Positions 1 to 9,764 of a stretch of 26,117 bases of DNA are shown here, piece after piece. Origin of the DNA: Achromobacter sp. (GTDB taxonomy: Bacteria; Pseudomonadota; Gammaproteobacteria; Burkholderiales; Burkholderiaceae_B); assembly GCA_003454835.1 (NCBI GenBank), contig DMTA01000540.1:1-26117 (forward strand), read 5' to 3'. Below the pieces are notes generated by a model. That model was not told the DNA's origin. It ran no database searches and was given only the letters and a program-made list of their open reading frames with translations. Within the stretch, counting starts at the first letter, position 1. Every line of letters begins with the position of its first letter. A program made the translations under genes and the position numbers.

Positions 1-58
1 GATCAGCAATCCGATCAGCAAGCCGATCAGCAATCCGATCAGCAAGCCGATCAGCCAG
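1..58. repeat. 12-bp tandem repeat (GATCAGCAAKCC, about 4.5 copies)
   Basis: Four full copies and a partial fifth of GATCAGCAAKCC run from the window edge. The variable base alternates T, G, T, G, so the higher-order unit is 24 bp. Because 12 is a multiple of 3, the array stays open in several frames. One + frame encodes DQQS/DQQA repeats and ends at a TGA at 70-72, so the array may be the C-terminal tail of a gene lying to the left. A minus frame reads LADR/IADR repeats. The left boundary is outside the window, so neither reading can be settled. Confidence 0.85.
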
Positions 59-78
59 ATCTATCAAGTTGAAACATC

Positions 79-106
79 CATATACCATCCAAGTGGATGG
101 TATATG
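79..106. promoter_or_regulatory. Perfect palindrome (12-bp arms, 4-nt spacer) on the start codon of the RHH gene
   Basis: CATATACCATCC at 79-90 and GGATGGTATATG at 95-106 are exact reverse complements separated by AAGT. The right arm ends on the ATG at 104-106. Ribbon-helix-helix repressors commonly bind short inverted repeats at their own promoters, so this is a natural candidate operator for autoregulation. As RNA it could instead form a hairpin that hides the start codon. Which of these applies is inference; the symmetry itself is directly visible. Confidence 0.6.
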
Positions 107-538
107 ATTCGTTCCATGCCGCCTCGCACCTCTCAACTCGCCTCCACGCCCAAGCCTGCAGACGAAAAAATCACGATCAATCTGGGTTACGTCGACCTGG
201 GTCAGATTGATTTGCTCGTCCAGGAAGGGTTCTACGCCAACCGTACGGATCTGATCCGCACGGCCATCCGCAACCAACTTGCCACCCATGGCGAAGCCGT
301 CCGCCAGGCCGTCAGCCGCAAAACACTGGTGCTCGGCATCCAGCACTACACCGCCCAGGATCTGCTTGCGGTTCAGGCAGCGGGCGAAATGCTTCAGATA
401 CGGGTGCTGGGTCTGGCAACCATCGCCGCCGATGTCTCGCCCGAGCTCGCGCTCGCCACCATCGAATCCCTGACGGTATTGGGGGCGCTACATGCCAGCC
501 CCGCCGTCAAAGCCGCTTTGCGTCAGCGCATCCGCTGA
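104..538 (+). CDS. CopG-like ribbon-helix-helix transcriptional regulator
   Basis: A 144-residue protein whose residues about 22-60 look like a ribbon-helix-helix unit: a short strand (KITINL) followed by a helix, a turn and a helix (GFYANRTDLIRTAIRNQL). The strand of such proteins pairs in a dimer and reads the DNA major groove. The C-terminal 80 residues resemble the ligand or oligomerisation tails of CopG-type regulators found beside PHB depolymerase genes in Burkholderiales (recalled, not searched). The start is uncertain: ATG at 104 lies inside a perfect palindrome, and an in-frame ATG at 116 is an alternative. Neither has a strong Shine-Dalgarno, though GGATGG lies just upstream of 104. 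The gene ends 28 bases before the esterase start, so the two are probably co-transcribed and this protein may control the esterase. Confidence 0.75.
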   Translation: MIRSMPPRTSQLASTPKPADEKITINLGYVDLGQIDLLVQEGFYANRTDLIRTAIRNQLATHGEAVRQAVSRKTLVLGIQHYTAQDLLAVQAAGEMLQIRVLGLATIAADVSPELALATIESLTVLGALHASPAVKAALRQRIR

Positions 539-566
539 CCCTCGCGGCGCAGACAAAGGTCACCCC

Positions 567-1664
567 ATGCACCCTGACTTCCAGCACCTTATTCACCGGG
601 CTACCCAGCTCACCCAAGCCGGCGATCTGACGGCAGCAACCGCCGCCATCCAGGCCGCCCTGCGAAACGGTTTGGCGCCCGCGCCGGCCCGGCAGGACGA
701 TGCCGACGTCATCGACGTCGAGGCCTGGGAAGTTCCGGATTCCACCCGTACCTCCGGCGCGGCGCCGCACGTTTCCGGCGACGCCGCTCAGCCGGCGCAG
801 AAGCCTGCCGGCGCGGGCGATACGTTCACGGCCGGGTCATTTCGCAATTCGTCCGGACAGCGCGCCTACAAGCTGTATGTGCCGCCCAACCCGGATGGCG
901 CGCCGCGTCCCCTGGTCGTCATGCTGCACGGCTGCACGCAGGACGCCGACGATTTCGCAGCGGGCACGGCCATGAATGCCGCCGCGCGCGAACAGGGCTT
1001 TCATGTCCTGTATCCCGTGCAATCGCGTGACGCCAATCCTCAGAAGTGCTGGAACTGGTTCAAGCACAACCACCAGCAGGAAGGCCGGGGCGAGCCGTCC
1101 ATTCTGGCCGGCATGACGCGCGAAGTGATCGCTGCCCACAACATTGATCCCACGCGCGTGTATGTCGCAGGCCTGTCGGCGGGCGGGGCCATGGCGGCTA
1201 TTCTGGCCGGCGCCTATCCCGAGCTGTATGCCGCGGCAGGTGTGCATTCGGGGCTGGCTGCGGGCGCGGCGACGGATCTGCCGTCGGCGCTGTCCGCCAT
1301 GAAGGGCGTGGGCCTGAAACCCGCCGCACCGGTCGGCAACGGCGTGCCGGTCATCGTGTTCCATGGAGACCGCGACGCTACCGTCAATCCCGCCAATGCC
1401 GACAACGTGATCGCGGCCAGCGTAGGACCCAAAGCACGTGTCGAAACCGTCCGCGTGGCGGGCGCGGGCAGCAAGCGCGACAGCACCCGGCATCTGTACC
1501 GCGATGCCGCGGGCAACATCGTCGCCGAACGCTGGGATGTCCACGGTGCCGGCCATGCCTGGGCAGGCGGATCGGATCAAGGATCCTACACGGATCGGTC
1601 CGGTCCGGACGCGACGGCCGAGATGCTGCGATTCTTCTTCGCGCGCACGTCGCGCGCTCAGTGA
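567..1664 (+). CDS. PHB depolymerase / LpqC family esterase
   Basis: A 365-residue alpha/beta hydrolase of the extracellular PHB depolymerase type 1 / LpqC family. The lipase box GLSAGG holds the likely nucleophile Ser204. An aspartate in FHGDRD (268 or 270) and His330 in GAGHAW complete a plausible triad. LHGCTQ near residue 120 is the usual oxyanion-region motif. Residues 1-80 form a helical, proline- and alanine-rich extension without a signal peptide, so secretion is not evident and the true substrate (polyhydroxybutyrate oligomers or another ester) is unknown. ATG 567 is chosen because AAAGGT sits 6 bases upstream and MHPDFQHL is a typical N-terminus; the open frame reaches further upstream only by overlapping the regulator gene. 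Confidence 0.85.
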   Translation: MHPDFQHLIHRATQLTQAGDLTAATAAIQAALRNGLAPAPARQDDADVIDVEAWEVPDSTRTSGAAPHVSGDAAQPAQKPAGAGDTFTAGSFRNSSGQRAYKLYVPPNPDGAPRPLVVMLHGCTQDADDFAAGTAMNAAAREQGFHVLYPVQSRDANPQKCWNWFKHNHQQEGRGEPSILAGMTREVIAAHNIDPTRVYVAGLSAGGAMAAILAGAYPELYAAAGVHSGLAAGAATDLPSALSAMKGVGLKPAAPVGNGVPVIVFHGDRDATVNPANADNVIAASVGPKARVETVRVAGAGSKRDSTRHLYRDAAGNIVAERWDVHGAGHAWAGGSDQGSYTDRSGPDATAEMLRFFFARTSRAQ

Positions 1665-1732
1665 TTCGCTAACGTTCCAGCGTGGTTAATGGCGGCTTGG
1701 ATCGCGGCCAATGTAGTATCGGCCGTGATTCC

Positions 1733-1760
1733 CCTTGCATGTGACCTCCTTGCATGCGAC
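1733..1760. repeat. Two direct copies of CCTTGCATGYGAC, 15-bp period
   Basis: CCTTGCATGTGAC at 1733-1745 and CCTTGCATGCGAC at 1748-1760 differ at one base and are spaced 15 bp apart, 40-65 bp upstream of the Imm1-like gene. A pair of near-identical sites in a promoter region could be a regulator binding site, but no known consensus is recognised. Confidence 0.5.
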
Positions 1761-1798
1761 CACCCCTCAACGCGCCGTTAGCCGGCGAATGGAGCACT

Positions 1799-2203
1799 GT
1801 GAAAATCGTCAGAATCATCGAAAACATGCGTCAAGGCGACCAGGAACAGACCCGCGCGCATGAATCCCCGATCGAGGGCGACCTGCTCGCCGCCCTGGAC
1901 AGGCTGGATGGCGCGGTCTTCAGCTCGACCGCCTTCGTGATTGACGACGACACGGTCATGTCGATCGGCGGTGGCGGCGACGGCGCGTATGTCGTGTTCA
2001 TCTCATCCGGCGGCGACACGCGGATCCACACGCTGATCGACCCCGCCAAATCCGAAGATCACGACCAGGATCTGGTGGCTGGCGGCCAATCAGGCAGTTA
2101 TCCGCAGTTCCAGTGCGTGGACCGTTCCAAGGCGGCATCCGCGCTGTTGTACTTTCACGCGCATGGCGAGGCGTCGCCGGATTTGAACTGGGCTAGCGAA
2201 TAG
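1799..2203 (+). CDS. Imm1-like immunity-type small protein
   Basis: A 134-residue soluble protein of unknown function. The distal half (GGQSGSYPQFQCVD, then an alanine-rich helix, then GEASPDLNWASE) matches my memory of the Imm1 immunity family, whose members end in a Gly/Pro-rich turn and a conserved Trp. Members of that family are thought to neutralise polymorphic toxins. No toxin gene lies beside it here, so it would be an orphan or act on an incoming toxin. GTG 1799 is preferred because GGAG lies 4 bases upstream. The earlier in-frame ATG at 1754 has no ribosome site and would add 15 residues. The stop codon overlaps the convergent membrane-protein gene by 11 bases. The family assignment is tentative. 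Confidence 0.6.
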   Translation: MKIVRIIENMRQGDQEQTRAHESPIEGDLLAALDRLDGAVFSSTAFVIDDDTVMSIGGGGDGAYVVFISSGGDTRIHTLIDPAKSEDHDQDLVAGGQSGSYPQFQCVDRSKAASALLYFHAHGEASPDLNWASE

Positions 2204-2693
2204 TCACCGGCTTGCCGTAGAACACCCGCGCGCACAGCAGACCGGCGACAGCGGCGGGCAGGGCGCCCATGAACAGCGGAAATCCCAGCGATGCCAGCGA
2301 CCTGTCGCGGCTGCCGAACGTCAGCAAGAAGACAAAGGCATACGCCGCGCCAATGAGCCCCATGCGCAGGACGGCCAGCCAGGACGGCGCGACCGGCTTG
2401 AGCGCGCCCGCCGTCATCCCGCACAAGAGCGCCGGCAATCCGCCAAACAGATACGCCCACGGCAGCCCATAGAGACCGAACAGGAGCAGTTCCGGATCTT
2501 TGGCGCCGATGGACATGGTCACGGCGATAAGCACAATGGCGACGGCCGGTCCCATGAAGGCAAAGATCGCAGCGCCCGCCAGCATGTCGCGCGATATGGC
2601 ACGGCCGGAATCCTCGGGCCTGCGCTGCATGCGGCGGTAGACGACAGCGGCCAGCGTAAACGAGAGAAGCAGCGCGCCAAAGACGTAGATCAT
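2193..2693 (-). CDS. Small integral membrane protein of unknown function
   Basis: A 166-residue protein with about four to five hydrophobic segments: residues 2-18, 37-61, 70-96, 109-126 and 136-155. Short basic or acidic loops (RRMQRRPEDSGR, GSRDRS) lie between them. I do not recognise the family. It is the most distal of a set of minus-strand genes, 156 bases after the DCC-family gene, and its stop overlaps the end of the convergent Imm1-like gene by 11 bases. The start ATG (complement of 2691-2693) has only a weak ribosome site, but no better candidate exists and the first hydrophobic helix begins immediately after it. Confidence 0.65.
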   Translation of the reverse strand: MIYVFGALLLSFTLAAVVYRRMQRRPEDSGRAISRDMLAGAAIFAFMGPAVAIVLIAVTMSIGAKDPELLLFGLYGLPWAYLFGGLPALLCGMTAGALKPVAPSWLAVLRMGLIGAAYAFVFLLTFGSRDRSLASLGFPLFMGALPAAVAGLLCARVFYGKPVTIR

Positions 2694-2849
2694 CAGGTCA
2701 ATTCCGGGTTAAAGGGATGAAGGGGGATGCGTTCAGCAACGCGCGGTGTGCGGCGCGCGGCGAGTTGGCGCGTGGCGAAACGGGTAGGGGGACCTGAGGG
2801 TGGCAGGCGCGCGCGGTCCGCATCGGGCGTGTGTTGCTCTGCCTGCGAA

Positions 2850-3227
2850 TCAAGGCATTTTTTTCTTGCCCAGCAACGTCAGCGTCAGGCTGCGGCCCGT
2901 GCGCATGAAGGGATACAGCGCCTTGGACAGGCACGCGTTGCTGAAGATGGTGGCGTTCAGCCGATTGAACGCATCGCTGCCCGTGCTGAGCAAGGCCAAC
3001 CGGTGGATGGCGTCCGCGCCCCAGTAGTCGCGGCCGTCCAGGTGCAACAGCATGCCCTCATTCAGGTCATAGCCTTGCGCGCGATGGTGCGCGGCCAGGT
3101 CGGGATGATCGCGCATGTTCAGCATGGCGATGGGACCTGCGGCCTTGCGCAGCCGCATCATCCGCACGTAGTTCGAGCAGAAGGGGCAATCGCCGTCATA
3201 GAGAAGGTAGTTTTCGTCGGACTGCAT
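2850..3227 (-). CDS. DCC family thiol-disulfide oxidoreductase (DUF393)
   Basis: A 125-residue protein opening with YLLYDGDCPFC, the signature of the DUF393/DCC family, which carries a thioredoxin-like CxxC pair at the N-terminus. Members are predicted to be thiol-disulfide oxidoreductases; substrates are largely unknown. The rest (WGADAIHRLALL, then a helix and a basic lysine-rich end) fits the family's usual 110-140 residues. ATG 3227 is chosen because the domain starts at once after it. The frame stays open for about 90 more residues upstream, but that extension is arginine- and proline-rich low complexity typical of GC-rich non-coding frames. No signal peptide is seen, so a cytoplasmic location is likely. 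Confidence 0.82.
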   Translation of the reverse strand: MQSDENYLLYDGDCPFCSNYVRMMRLRKAAGPIAMLNMRDHPDLAAHHRAQGYDLNEGMLLHLDGRDYWGADAIHRLALLSTGSDAFNRLNATIFSNACLSKALYPFMRTGRSLTLTLLGKKKMP

Positions 3228-3351
3228 CGTCGGGATCCGTCGGGGTTTGCAGAAACATACCCCAAAAACCCGTTCGGGCGGTCCGCGAGCGCGTTGCCGA
3301 CGAGCGCGCTGTCGAAATGCGCGCGGCCGGCAAGCGCGGGAAACGGCGCCT

Positions 3352-3561
3352 TCAGCCGCCCCGATGTCCGTGATAGCGCGGCGCCGCCACGGCGCGCGTG
3401 TTCTCCTTGTGCTGGGAACCGACCAGCGCCTTGCGCCGGGCTTCTTCGTGCTGGTGATCGGACTTTGCGCGTTCTTTTTCCGCATGCGGTGGCGCATGCG
3501 TGTCGGCCGCGGCGGCCGGGGCCGCGTGTTGGGGATCGGGGCGGGAGGTTGTGGGCGTCAT
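3352..3561 (-). CDS. Doubtful small His- and Lys-rich hypothetical protein
   Basis: A 69-residue hydrophilic frame starting MTPTTSRPD, with alternating Ala/Pro then a charged stretch (AEKERAKSDHQHEEARRKAL) and a His/Arg-rich tail. It lies between the HdeD-papain fusion gene and the DCC gene on the same strand, with AGGT about 8 bases before the ATG. The charged middle looks more protein-like than the arginine-rich shadow frames around it, but no family is recognised and it could be spurious. Confidence 0.35.
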   Translation of the reverse strand: MTPTTSRPDPQHAAPAAAADTHAPPHAEKERAKSDHQHEEARRKALVGSQHKENTRAVAAPRYHGHRGG

Positions 3562-3661
3562 GATGCGTACCTGCAAAGGCGACGCGGCATATGCCGCATT
3601 TTCACGTTACGCCCGCGACCCGCGATTCTCCAGGCTTCAATTGCAACAGCGTGCCCGCGGC

Positions 3662-5035
3662 TCAGGCGCGCGGCCGGCGGGCCGGCGATTCGCGGTCCTG
3701 CGACCGCCATCCCGCGCGCAATTCGGCAATCCGGCGCAACGCATGCTGCGACATCTTCCACCACCCGAATGGCCGCGGGTCCGCCAGCATGCTCATGGCG
3801 CGGGCGTAGTCCAGGGTCAGGCCCGGGGTCCAGGCCATCGTGAGGGCGCGCTTGCGGATTTGCGCGGCCACCCAGAGTTCGGGCGTCAGCAACAGCCGTA
3901 TCAGCACCCGCCAGCCGGCCTCGCCGCCATGAAGGCGTCCTACGACGCCGTCCAGCGCGGCGTCCAGCGCCCTCGACACGGTGCTTGAGCAGTTGCGGTG
4001 GGTGAGGTTGTAGGTGGCGTTTTTGCGGTACTCCTGCCAGAACGCCGCCAGCTTGTCCGCGTCGTAGTTCCGGATCCGCACGCGTACGTTCGACGGGCAC
4101 CAGGCGTTTGACTCCGTCGCGTAATCGGGCTGGTAGACCCCCGGAATGTCGTTGTCGGCCGTGGCGCGAAGCAGCGCGCCGAAGTCGTCGGGCGACCGGT
4201 CGATTTCCTCTTTCGGGTACAGACTGATGTAGATGCCTTCGGGCGACTCCAGCGCCGCGTGGCCGGTGGAGATGACGCCGTTGACGTCGACCGCCGCGAT
4301 GTAGCGGTCCACCAGCGGATAGCTGCGGGTCTGCGCCTTGGCCGAGCCCGATGGCGTCCAGACGTGGACGGTCAGCGCGTGCTCGGAATCGGCGGGCGGG
4401 CCGTCCCAGATTTGCGGCTTGGCCTGCTCCGGCGCGGCAGGCGCAAAGCCCATCGACTGCGCGGCGGCGAAGGCGGGGTTCGACGCCAGATGCCGGACGC
4501 GACGCGCCAGCCACAGCAGCTTCGCGCCGGCAATGCCGAGGAACAGCCCAAGGCAATACGGAACGGTGCCCACGTAATTCGTGGGATAGGGCTGGAAGAA
4601 AAAGATCGCCAGCAGAATTTCCGCCACGCCACCGGCGAACGCGTAGCGCCAGCGCTCGTAGCGCACGACGTACCCAGCGATGCACTGCAGCAACCCATCT
4701 ACCAGGAACAGCGCGCCGAAGATCATCGACAGGACAAAGTGTCCGTGATGATGCCCCGCCAGAATCAGTCCGCCTGCCACGAGAACGAACAACCCTTTCG
4801 CATAGCGCAGCACGCGCTGGCCCCCGACGCCGCTGGAAGCGATCAGCAGCGTGCCCAGACCTTCGATGATGAAGAGGACAGCAAAGGCGTTGAGCGGAAA
4901 GTAGAGGGCGTCGTCCAGGGCATCGATGAACACGACGATACCGGCCACGAGGAACACCGCGCCCGCGATGGCCAGCGCGCGCCAACGCTGGCGCAGGTAG
5001 GGGACTCCCAATAGAAGCAAGACCAGCTGCGCCAT
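3662..5035 (-). CDS. HdeD-like membrane protein fused to a permuted papain-like domain
   Basis: A 457-residue two-part protein. Residues 1 to about 165 carry six or seven hydrophobic helices with Gly-rich packing and short loops, like HdeD/DUF308 acid-resistance membrane proteins. Residues about 215-380 are soluble: His259 in STGHAAL precedes Cys349 in HRNCSST. That His-before-Cys order is seen in permuted NlpC/P60 (papain-like) folds such as YiiX and LRAT. A basic tail follows. A membrane-tethered amidase or esterase is therefore likely; its substrate is unknown. The start is uncertain: ATG 5035 has GGGG 9 bases upstream, but the frame stays open to a TTG at 5167 and the first helix would be longer with an upstream start. 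It probably heads the minus-strand gene set. Confidence 0.75.
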   Translation of the reverse strand: MAQLVLLLLGVPYLRQRWRALAIAGAVFLVAGIVVFIDALDDALYFPLNAFAVLFIIEGLGTLLIASSGVGGQRVLRYAKGLFVLVAGGLILAGHHHGHFVLSMIFGALFLVDGLLQCIAGYVVRYERWRYAFAGGVAEILLAIFFFQPYPTNYVGTVPYCLGLFLGIAGAKLLWLARRVRHLASNPAFAAAQSMGFAPAAPEQAKPQIWDGPPADSEHALTVHVWTPSGSAKAQTRSYPLVDRYIAAVDVNGVISTGHAALESPEGIYISLYPKEEIDRSPDDFGALLRATADNDIPGVYQPDYATESNAWCPSNVRVRIRNYDADKLAAFWQEYRKNATYNLTHRNCSSTVSRALDAALDGVVGRLHGGEAGWRVLIRLLLTPELWVAAQIRKRALTMAWTPGLTLDYARAMSMLADPRPFGWWKMSQHALRRIAELRAGWRSQDRESPARRPRA

Positions 5036-5132
5036 GGCGGCAAACCCCGCAAAGTCGATAACGTGTACACGAACATAAGAGCAGCCGGGCGGGCGCGTCA
5101 ACGCGTGGGATGAATCGGCAGGCGGCCTGGGG

Positions 5133-5157
5133 CCCAATTCGCCGTCCGCAAATTGGG
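5133..5157. repeat. Short inverted repeat in the divergent HdeD-like/guaB intergenic region
   Basis: CCCAATT (5133-5139) and AATTGGG (5151-5157) are exact reverse complements separated by 11 bases, a spacing of about one and two-thirds helical turns centre to centre. It lies about 70 bp upstream of the guaB promoter and could be an operator half-site pair, but no matching regulator is recognised. Confidence 0.35.
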
Positions 5158-5163
5158 GCCTGA

Positions 5164-6717
<1,554 letters not shown>

Positions 6718-6749
6718 TCCGCACAGTCAACTACAATGTCATGCATCAC

Positions 6750-6797
6750 GCACCGGCAGATCCGCAAAGAACAGCGGGTCTGCCGGTGCGGTTTTAT
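6750..6797 (+). terminator. Strong hairpin between guaB and guaA (terminator or attenuator)
   Basis: GCACCGGCAGATCCGC (6750-6765) pairs with 6774-6789 over 16 positions with a single G-U wobble, across an 8-base loop (AAAGAACA). It is followed by GGTTTTATTT. The stem is very stable and the T-run short, so it may terminate guaB transcripts partially and let the rest continue into guaA, 21 bases downstream. Confidence 0.75.
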
Positions 6798-6817
6798 TTC
6801 CAACGGGTAGAGTCTCC

Positions 6818-8410
6818 ATGCACCAGCGCATTCTTATCCTCGACTACGGTTCGCAAGTCACCCAGCTGATCGCCCGCCGCGTTCGCGAAGCCGGCGTCTA
6901 TTCCGAAGTCCACCCTGGCGACGTCGATGACGCCTTCGTGCGCGAACAGAAGGCGCAGGGTCTGAAGGGCATCATCCTGTCCGGCAGCCACGCTTCGGCC
7001 TACGAAGAAGGCTCCATGCGCGTGCCGCACGCCGTGTTCGAGCTGGGCGTTCCCGTGCTGGGCATCTGTTACGGCATGCAGTCCATGGCGCAGCAACTGG
7101 GCGGCGTGGTCAGCTTCTCCGACCACCGCGAATTCGGCTACGCCGAAGTCCGCGCCCACGGCCACACCAAGCTGCTGGAAGGCCTGGAAGACTTCAGCAC
7201 GCCTGAAGGCCACGCCATGCTCAAGGTCTGGATGAGCCACGGCGACAAGGTCACCGAGCTGCCCCCGGGCTTCAAGCTGATGGCCTCCACGCCGTCCTGC
7301 CCCATCGCCGGCATGGCCGACGAAGACCGCCGCTTCTACGCCGTCCAGTTCCACCCCGAAGTCACGCACACCGTCCAGGGCAAGGCCATGCTGGCCCGCT
7401 TCGTGAACGAAATCTGCGAATGCTCGGGCGACTGGAACATGCCCGACTACGTCTCTGAAGCCGTCGCCCGCATCCGCGAGCAGGTCGGCACGGACGAAGT
7501 CATCCTGGGCCTGTCCGGCGGCGTGGATTCCTCGGTTGCCGCCGCCCTGATCCACAAGGCCATCGGCGACCAGCTCACCTGCGTCTTCGTCGACCACGGC
7601 CTGTTGCGCCTGGACGAAGGCAAGCAGGTCATGCAGACCTTTGCCGAAAACATGGGCGTGAAGATCATTCACGTCGACGCCACCGCGCAATTCATGGGCA
7701 AGCTGGCCGGCGTCGCCGACCCCGAAGCCAAGCGCAAGATCATCGGCCGCGAATTCGTCGAAGTCTTCCAGGAACAGGCCGGCAAGCAACAGAGCGCCAA
7801 GTGGCTGGCTCAGGGCACGATCTACCCCGACGTCATTGAATCCGCTGGCGCCAAGACGGGTAAGGCCACGTCCATCAAGTCGCACCACAACGTGGGCGGC
7901 CTGCCGGATACGCTGAACCTGCAACTGCTCGAACCCCTGCGCGAACTGTTCAAGGACGAAGTCCGCGAACTGGGCGTGGCGCTGGGTCTGCCGCCGCAGA
8001 TGGTGTACCGCCATCCGTTCCCGGGTCCGGGTCTGGGCGTGCGGATTCTCGGCGAAGTGAAGCATGAATATGCTGAACTGCTGCGCCGTGCTGATGCGAT
8101 CTTTATTGAAGAGCTGCGTAATACCAAGGACGAGGCCAGCGGTCTGACCTGGTATGAGCTGACCTCGCAGGCGTTTGCGGTGTTCCTGCCGGTGAAGTCG
8201 GTGGGGGTGATGGGCGACGGGCGTACGTATGAGTATGTCGTGGCGCTGCGTGCAGTGCAGACGTTTGACTTCATGACCGCCGATTGGGCGCCGCTGCCGC
8301 ATCCGTTGTTGGCTCGCGTTTCGTCGCGGATCATCAATGAAGTGCGCGGGATCAATCGGGTGGTGTACGACGTGTCGAGCAAGCCGCCGGCGACGATTGA
8401 GTGGGAGTGA
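6818..8410 (+). CDS. guaA: GMP synthase (glutamine-hydrolysing)
   Basis: A 530-residue GMP synthetase that aminates XMP to GMP using glutamine and ATP. Residues 1 to about 205 are the class I glutamine amidotransferase: Cys84 in GICYGMQ is the nucleophile and FHPEVTH supplies the catalytic His-Glu. Residues about 210-405 are the ATP pyrophosphatase, with the P-loop LSGGVDSS around Ser233. The C-terminal dimerisation domain holds HPFPGPGLG and ends KPPATIEWE. Length is within 1% of the E. coli enzyme. ATG 6818 follows GGGTAGAG, and the upstream open frame overlaps guaB and is not coding. It completes the IMP-to-GMP branch started by guaB. Confidence 0.98.
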   Translation: MHQRILILDYGSQVTQLIARRVREAGVYSEVHPGDVDDAFVREQKAQGLKGIILSGSHASAYEEGSMRVPHAVFELGVPVLGICYGMQSMAQQLGGVVSFSDHREFGYAEVRAHGHTKLLEGLEDFSTPEGHAMLKVWMSHGDKVTELPPGFKLMASTPSCPIAGMADEDRRFYAVQFHPEVTHTVQGKAMLARFVNEICECSGDWNMPDYVSEAVARIREQVGTDEVILGLSGGVDSSVAAALIHKAIGDQLTCVFVDHGLLRLDEGKQVMQTFAENMGVKIIHVDATAQFMGKLAGVADPEAKRKIIGREFVEVFQEQAGKQQSAKWLAQGTIYPDVIESAGAKTGKATSIKSHHNVGGLPDTLNLQLLEPLRELFKDEVRELGVALGLPPQMVYRHPFPGPGLGVRILGEVKHEYAELLRRADAIFIEELRNTKDEASGLTWYELTSQAFAVFLPVKSVGVMGDGRTYEYVVALRAVQTFDFMTADWAPLPHPLLARVSSRIINEVRGINRVVYDVSSKPPATIEWE

Positions 8411-8440
8411 TCCTGCGGTAGTGGGTTTTTGCAATGGCAG

Positions 8441-8465
8441 AAAAGGCGCCTCGGCGCCTTTTTTG
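8441..8465 (+). terminator. Intrinsic terminator of guaA
   Basis: AAAAGGCGC (8441-8449) pairs with GCGCCTTTT (8454-8462) across the loop CTCG, and the transcript ends in a run of seven T (8459-8465). It lies 30 bases after the guaA stop. The flanking A and T runs make it usable from either strand. Confidence 0.9.
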
Positions 8466-8618
8466 TTGCCGCGAAATAATCGGTTGTGCCAAATGGAAGT
8501 AACTCAACGCGAAGGCGTGCGATGCTTGTTCAAGGCTGTAGAGCGCGTTTTTTATTGGTGACCGACCATTGATATACTGCCCGATCTCATTTAGGCAACA
8601 CCCCACAGGAGATATCGG

Positions 8619-9755
8619 ATGCGCTTGAAGGCTCTTGCACTTGGCTTGATGACGGTTTGCGGCACACCGGTGGCTGCGCAGGACAACACTCAAACCTTAC
8701 AGCAGGCCTTGAAGCAAGTACCTCAGGTGGTGTTGAGCGCCCCTGAAGCGATACAGATATCTTTCCTGGACGTGCAAGCCTGGGGAGGCCTTGAGAAGGC
8801 CGGCCCCACTGCCGACGCCATGCGCCGGTTGTCCATCGCGCAGGCGATCACGCCGTTGCAATCCATCGGGTACGGGCTGGACAAGTGGTCCGCCAACGCG
8901 CATATCCCGTTCGACGAGTTGTCCTATTTCGCCGGCTTCGGTCAATCTCCCGGCAATGTCACGTACTGGGGGCTGAAGGACAAACAATCGGCGGCAAAGT
9001 TTGTTGATCGCCTGAAGCAGGCCGAGTTCAAGCCAGTGGGCGGTGATGTGGCCGGCCTGTTGGCAAACGGCGAGCCAAATAAGCCTGATATGACCAAAGC
9101 CACCGGACAGCAGCCATGGCGGGGCACGATGGGCATGCCGACGTTTGTCTTGCCGCTTGATACGGCGTTGGTGCAGGCGGCAGGGCCGACGGGAATGAAG
9201 ACGCTGTCCCAGACCGCGCCGTCCGTTGCGGACAGCGAGATCGTGGCGGCTGCCGTAGCCGGGTTGAAGGACGTGGGGCCTTCGGACGGCGGTCGGATCG
9301 TGCAGGCGGCTGTCATCTCGCCGGTGTTTGGTCTGCAAGGGGTTGACCCGGCCAAGGTGTTGTCGGGGGCGCCGGGCGATCTGGAAAGCGCGAAGCAGAA
9401 GCTTCAAGCGGCCGCGGCAGCCAGCGGGCGCGGCATTCCTCCTTACTTTGCGGGCATCATCGCGGACGTGCAGGTCAAGGATGTGCCTGCTGTTGTGATT
9501 TCCCTGTCTTACGCAGATTGCGGCGCCGCGCAACAGGCGGTAGATGGTGTTGGCGCTGCGTGGAAGCAAGGCATGGCCGCGACCGTTCAGGCGGACGTGA
9601 AGGGGCAGACCGTCCAGGCTGGAAAACTGTGCGCGGCGGTCGTCAGCCTGACCGCGCCAAAGGGTGAGAATGCGGGCAATCCGATTCTTAGCCAGATCAT
9701 GAACCGCTATATGCAGCGCGACGCTTCGATTCTGCAGATCGGTTCGTCGCAGTAA
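8619..9755 (+). CDS. Exported protein of unknown function
   Basis: A 378-residue protein with a clear Sec signal peptide: MRLK basic start, hydrophobic core to about residue 16, then likely cleavage after VAA (residue 20). The mature part is Ala/Gly-rich, with alternating helices and strands, no transmembrane segment and two cysteines (CGAAQ and GKLCAAV), which could form a disulfide in the periplasm. I do not recognise the family. A strong AGGAGA lies 7 bases before the ATG. A TATACT at 8573-8578 is a possible -10 box. The gene stands alone between the guaA terminator and a 15-bp hairpin. A secreted or periplasmic role is as far as the sequence goes. Confidence 0.85.
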   Translation: MRLKALALGLMTVCGTPVAAQDNTQTLQQALKQVPQVVLSAPEAIQISFLDVQAWGGLEKAGPTADAMRRLSIAQAITPLQSIGYGLDKWSANAHIPFDELSYFAGFGQSPGNVTYWGLKDKQSAAKFVDRLKQAEFKPVGGDVAGLLANGEPNKPDMTKATGQQPWRGTMGMPTFVLPLDTALVQAAGPTGMKTLSQTAPSVADSEIVAAAVAGLKDVGPSDGGRIVQAAVISPVFGLQGVDPAKVLSGAPGDLESAKQKLQAAAAASGRGIPPYFAGIIADVQVKDVPAVVISLSYADCGAAQQAVDGVGAAWKQGMAATVQADVKGQTVQAGKLCAAVVSLTAPKGENAGNPILSQIMNRYMQRDASILQIGSSQ

Positions 9756-9764
9756 TCGCTAATC

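Noticed and set aside
492..566. Upstream start at 492 for the PHB depolymerase-type gene
   Set aside because: It would overlap the regulator gene by 47 bases and has no ribosome site; ATG 567 has AAAGGT at good spacing.
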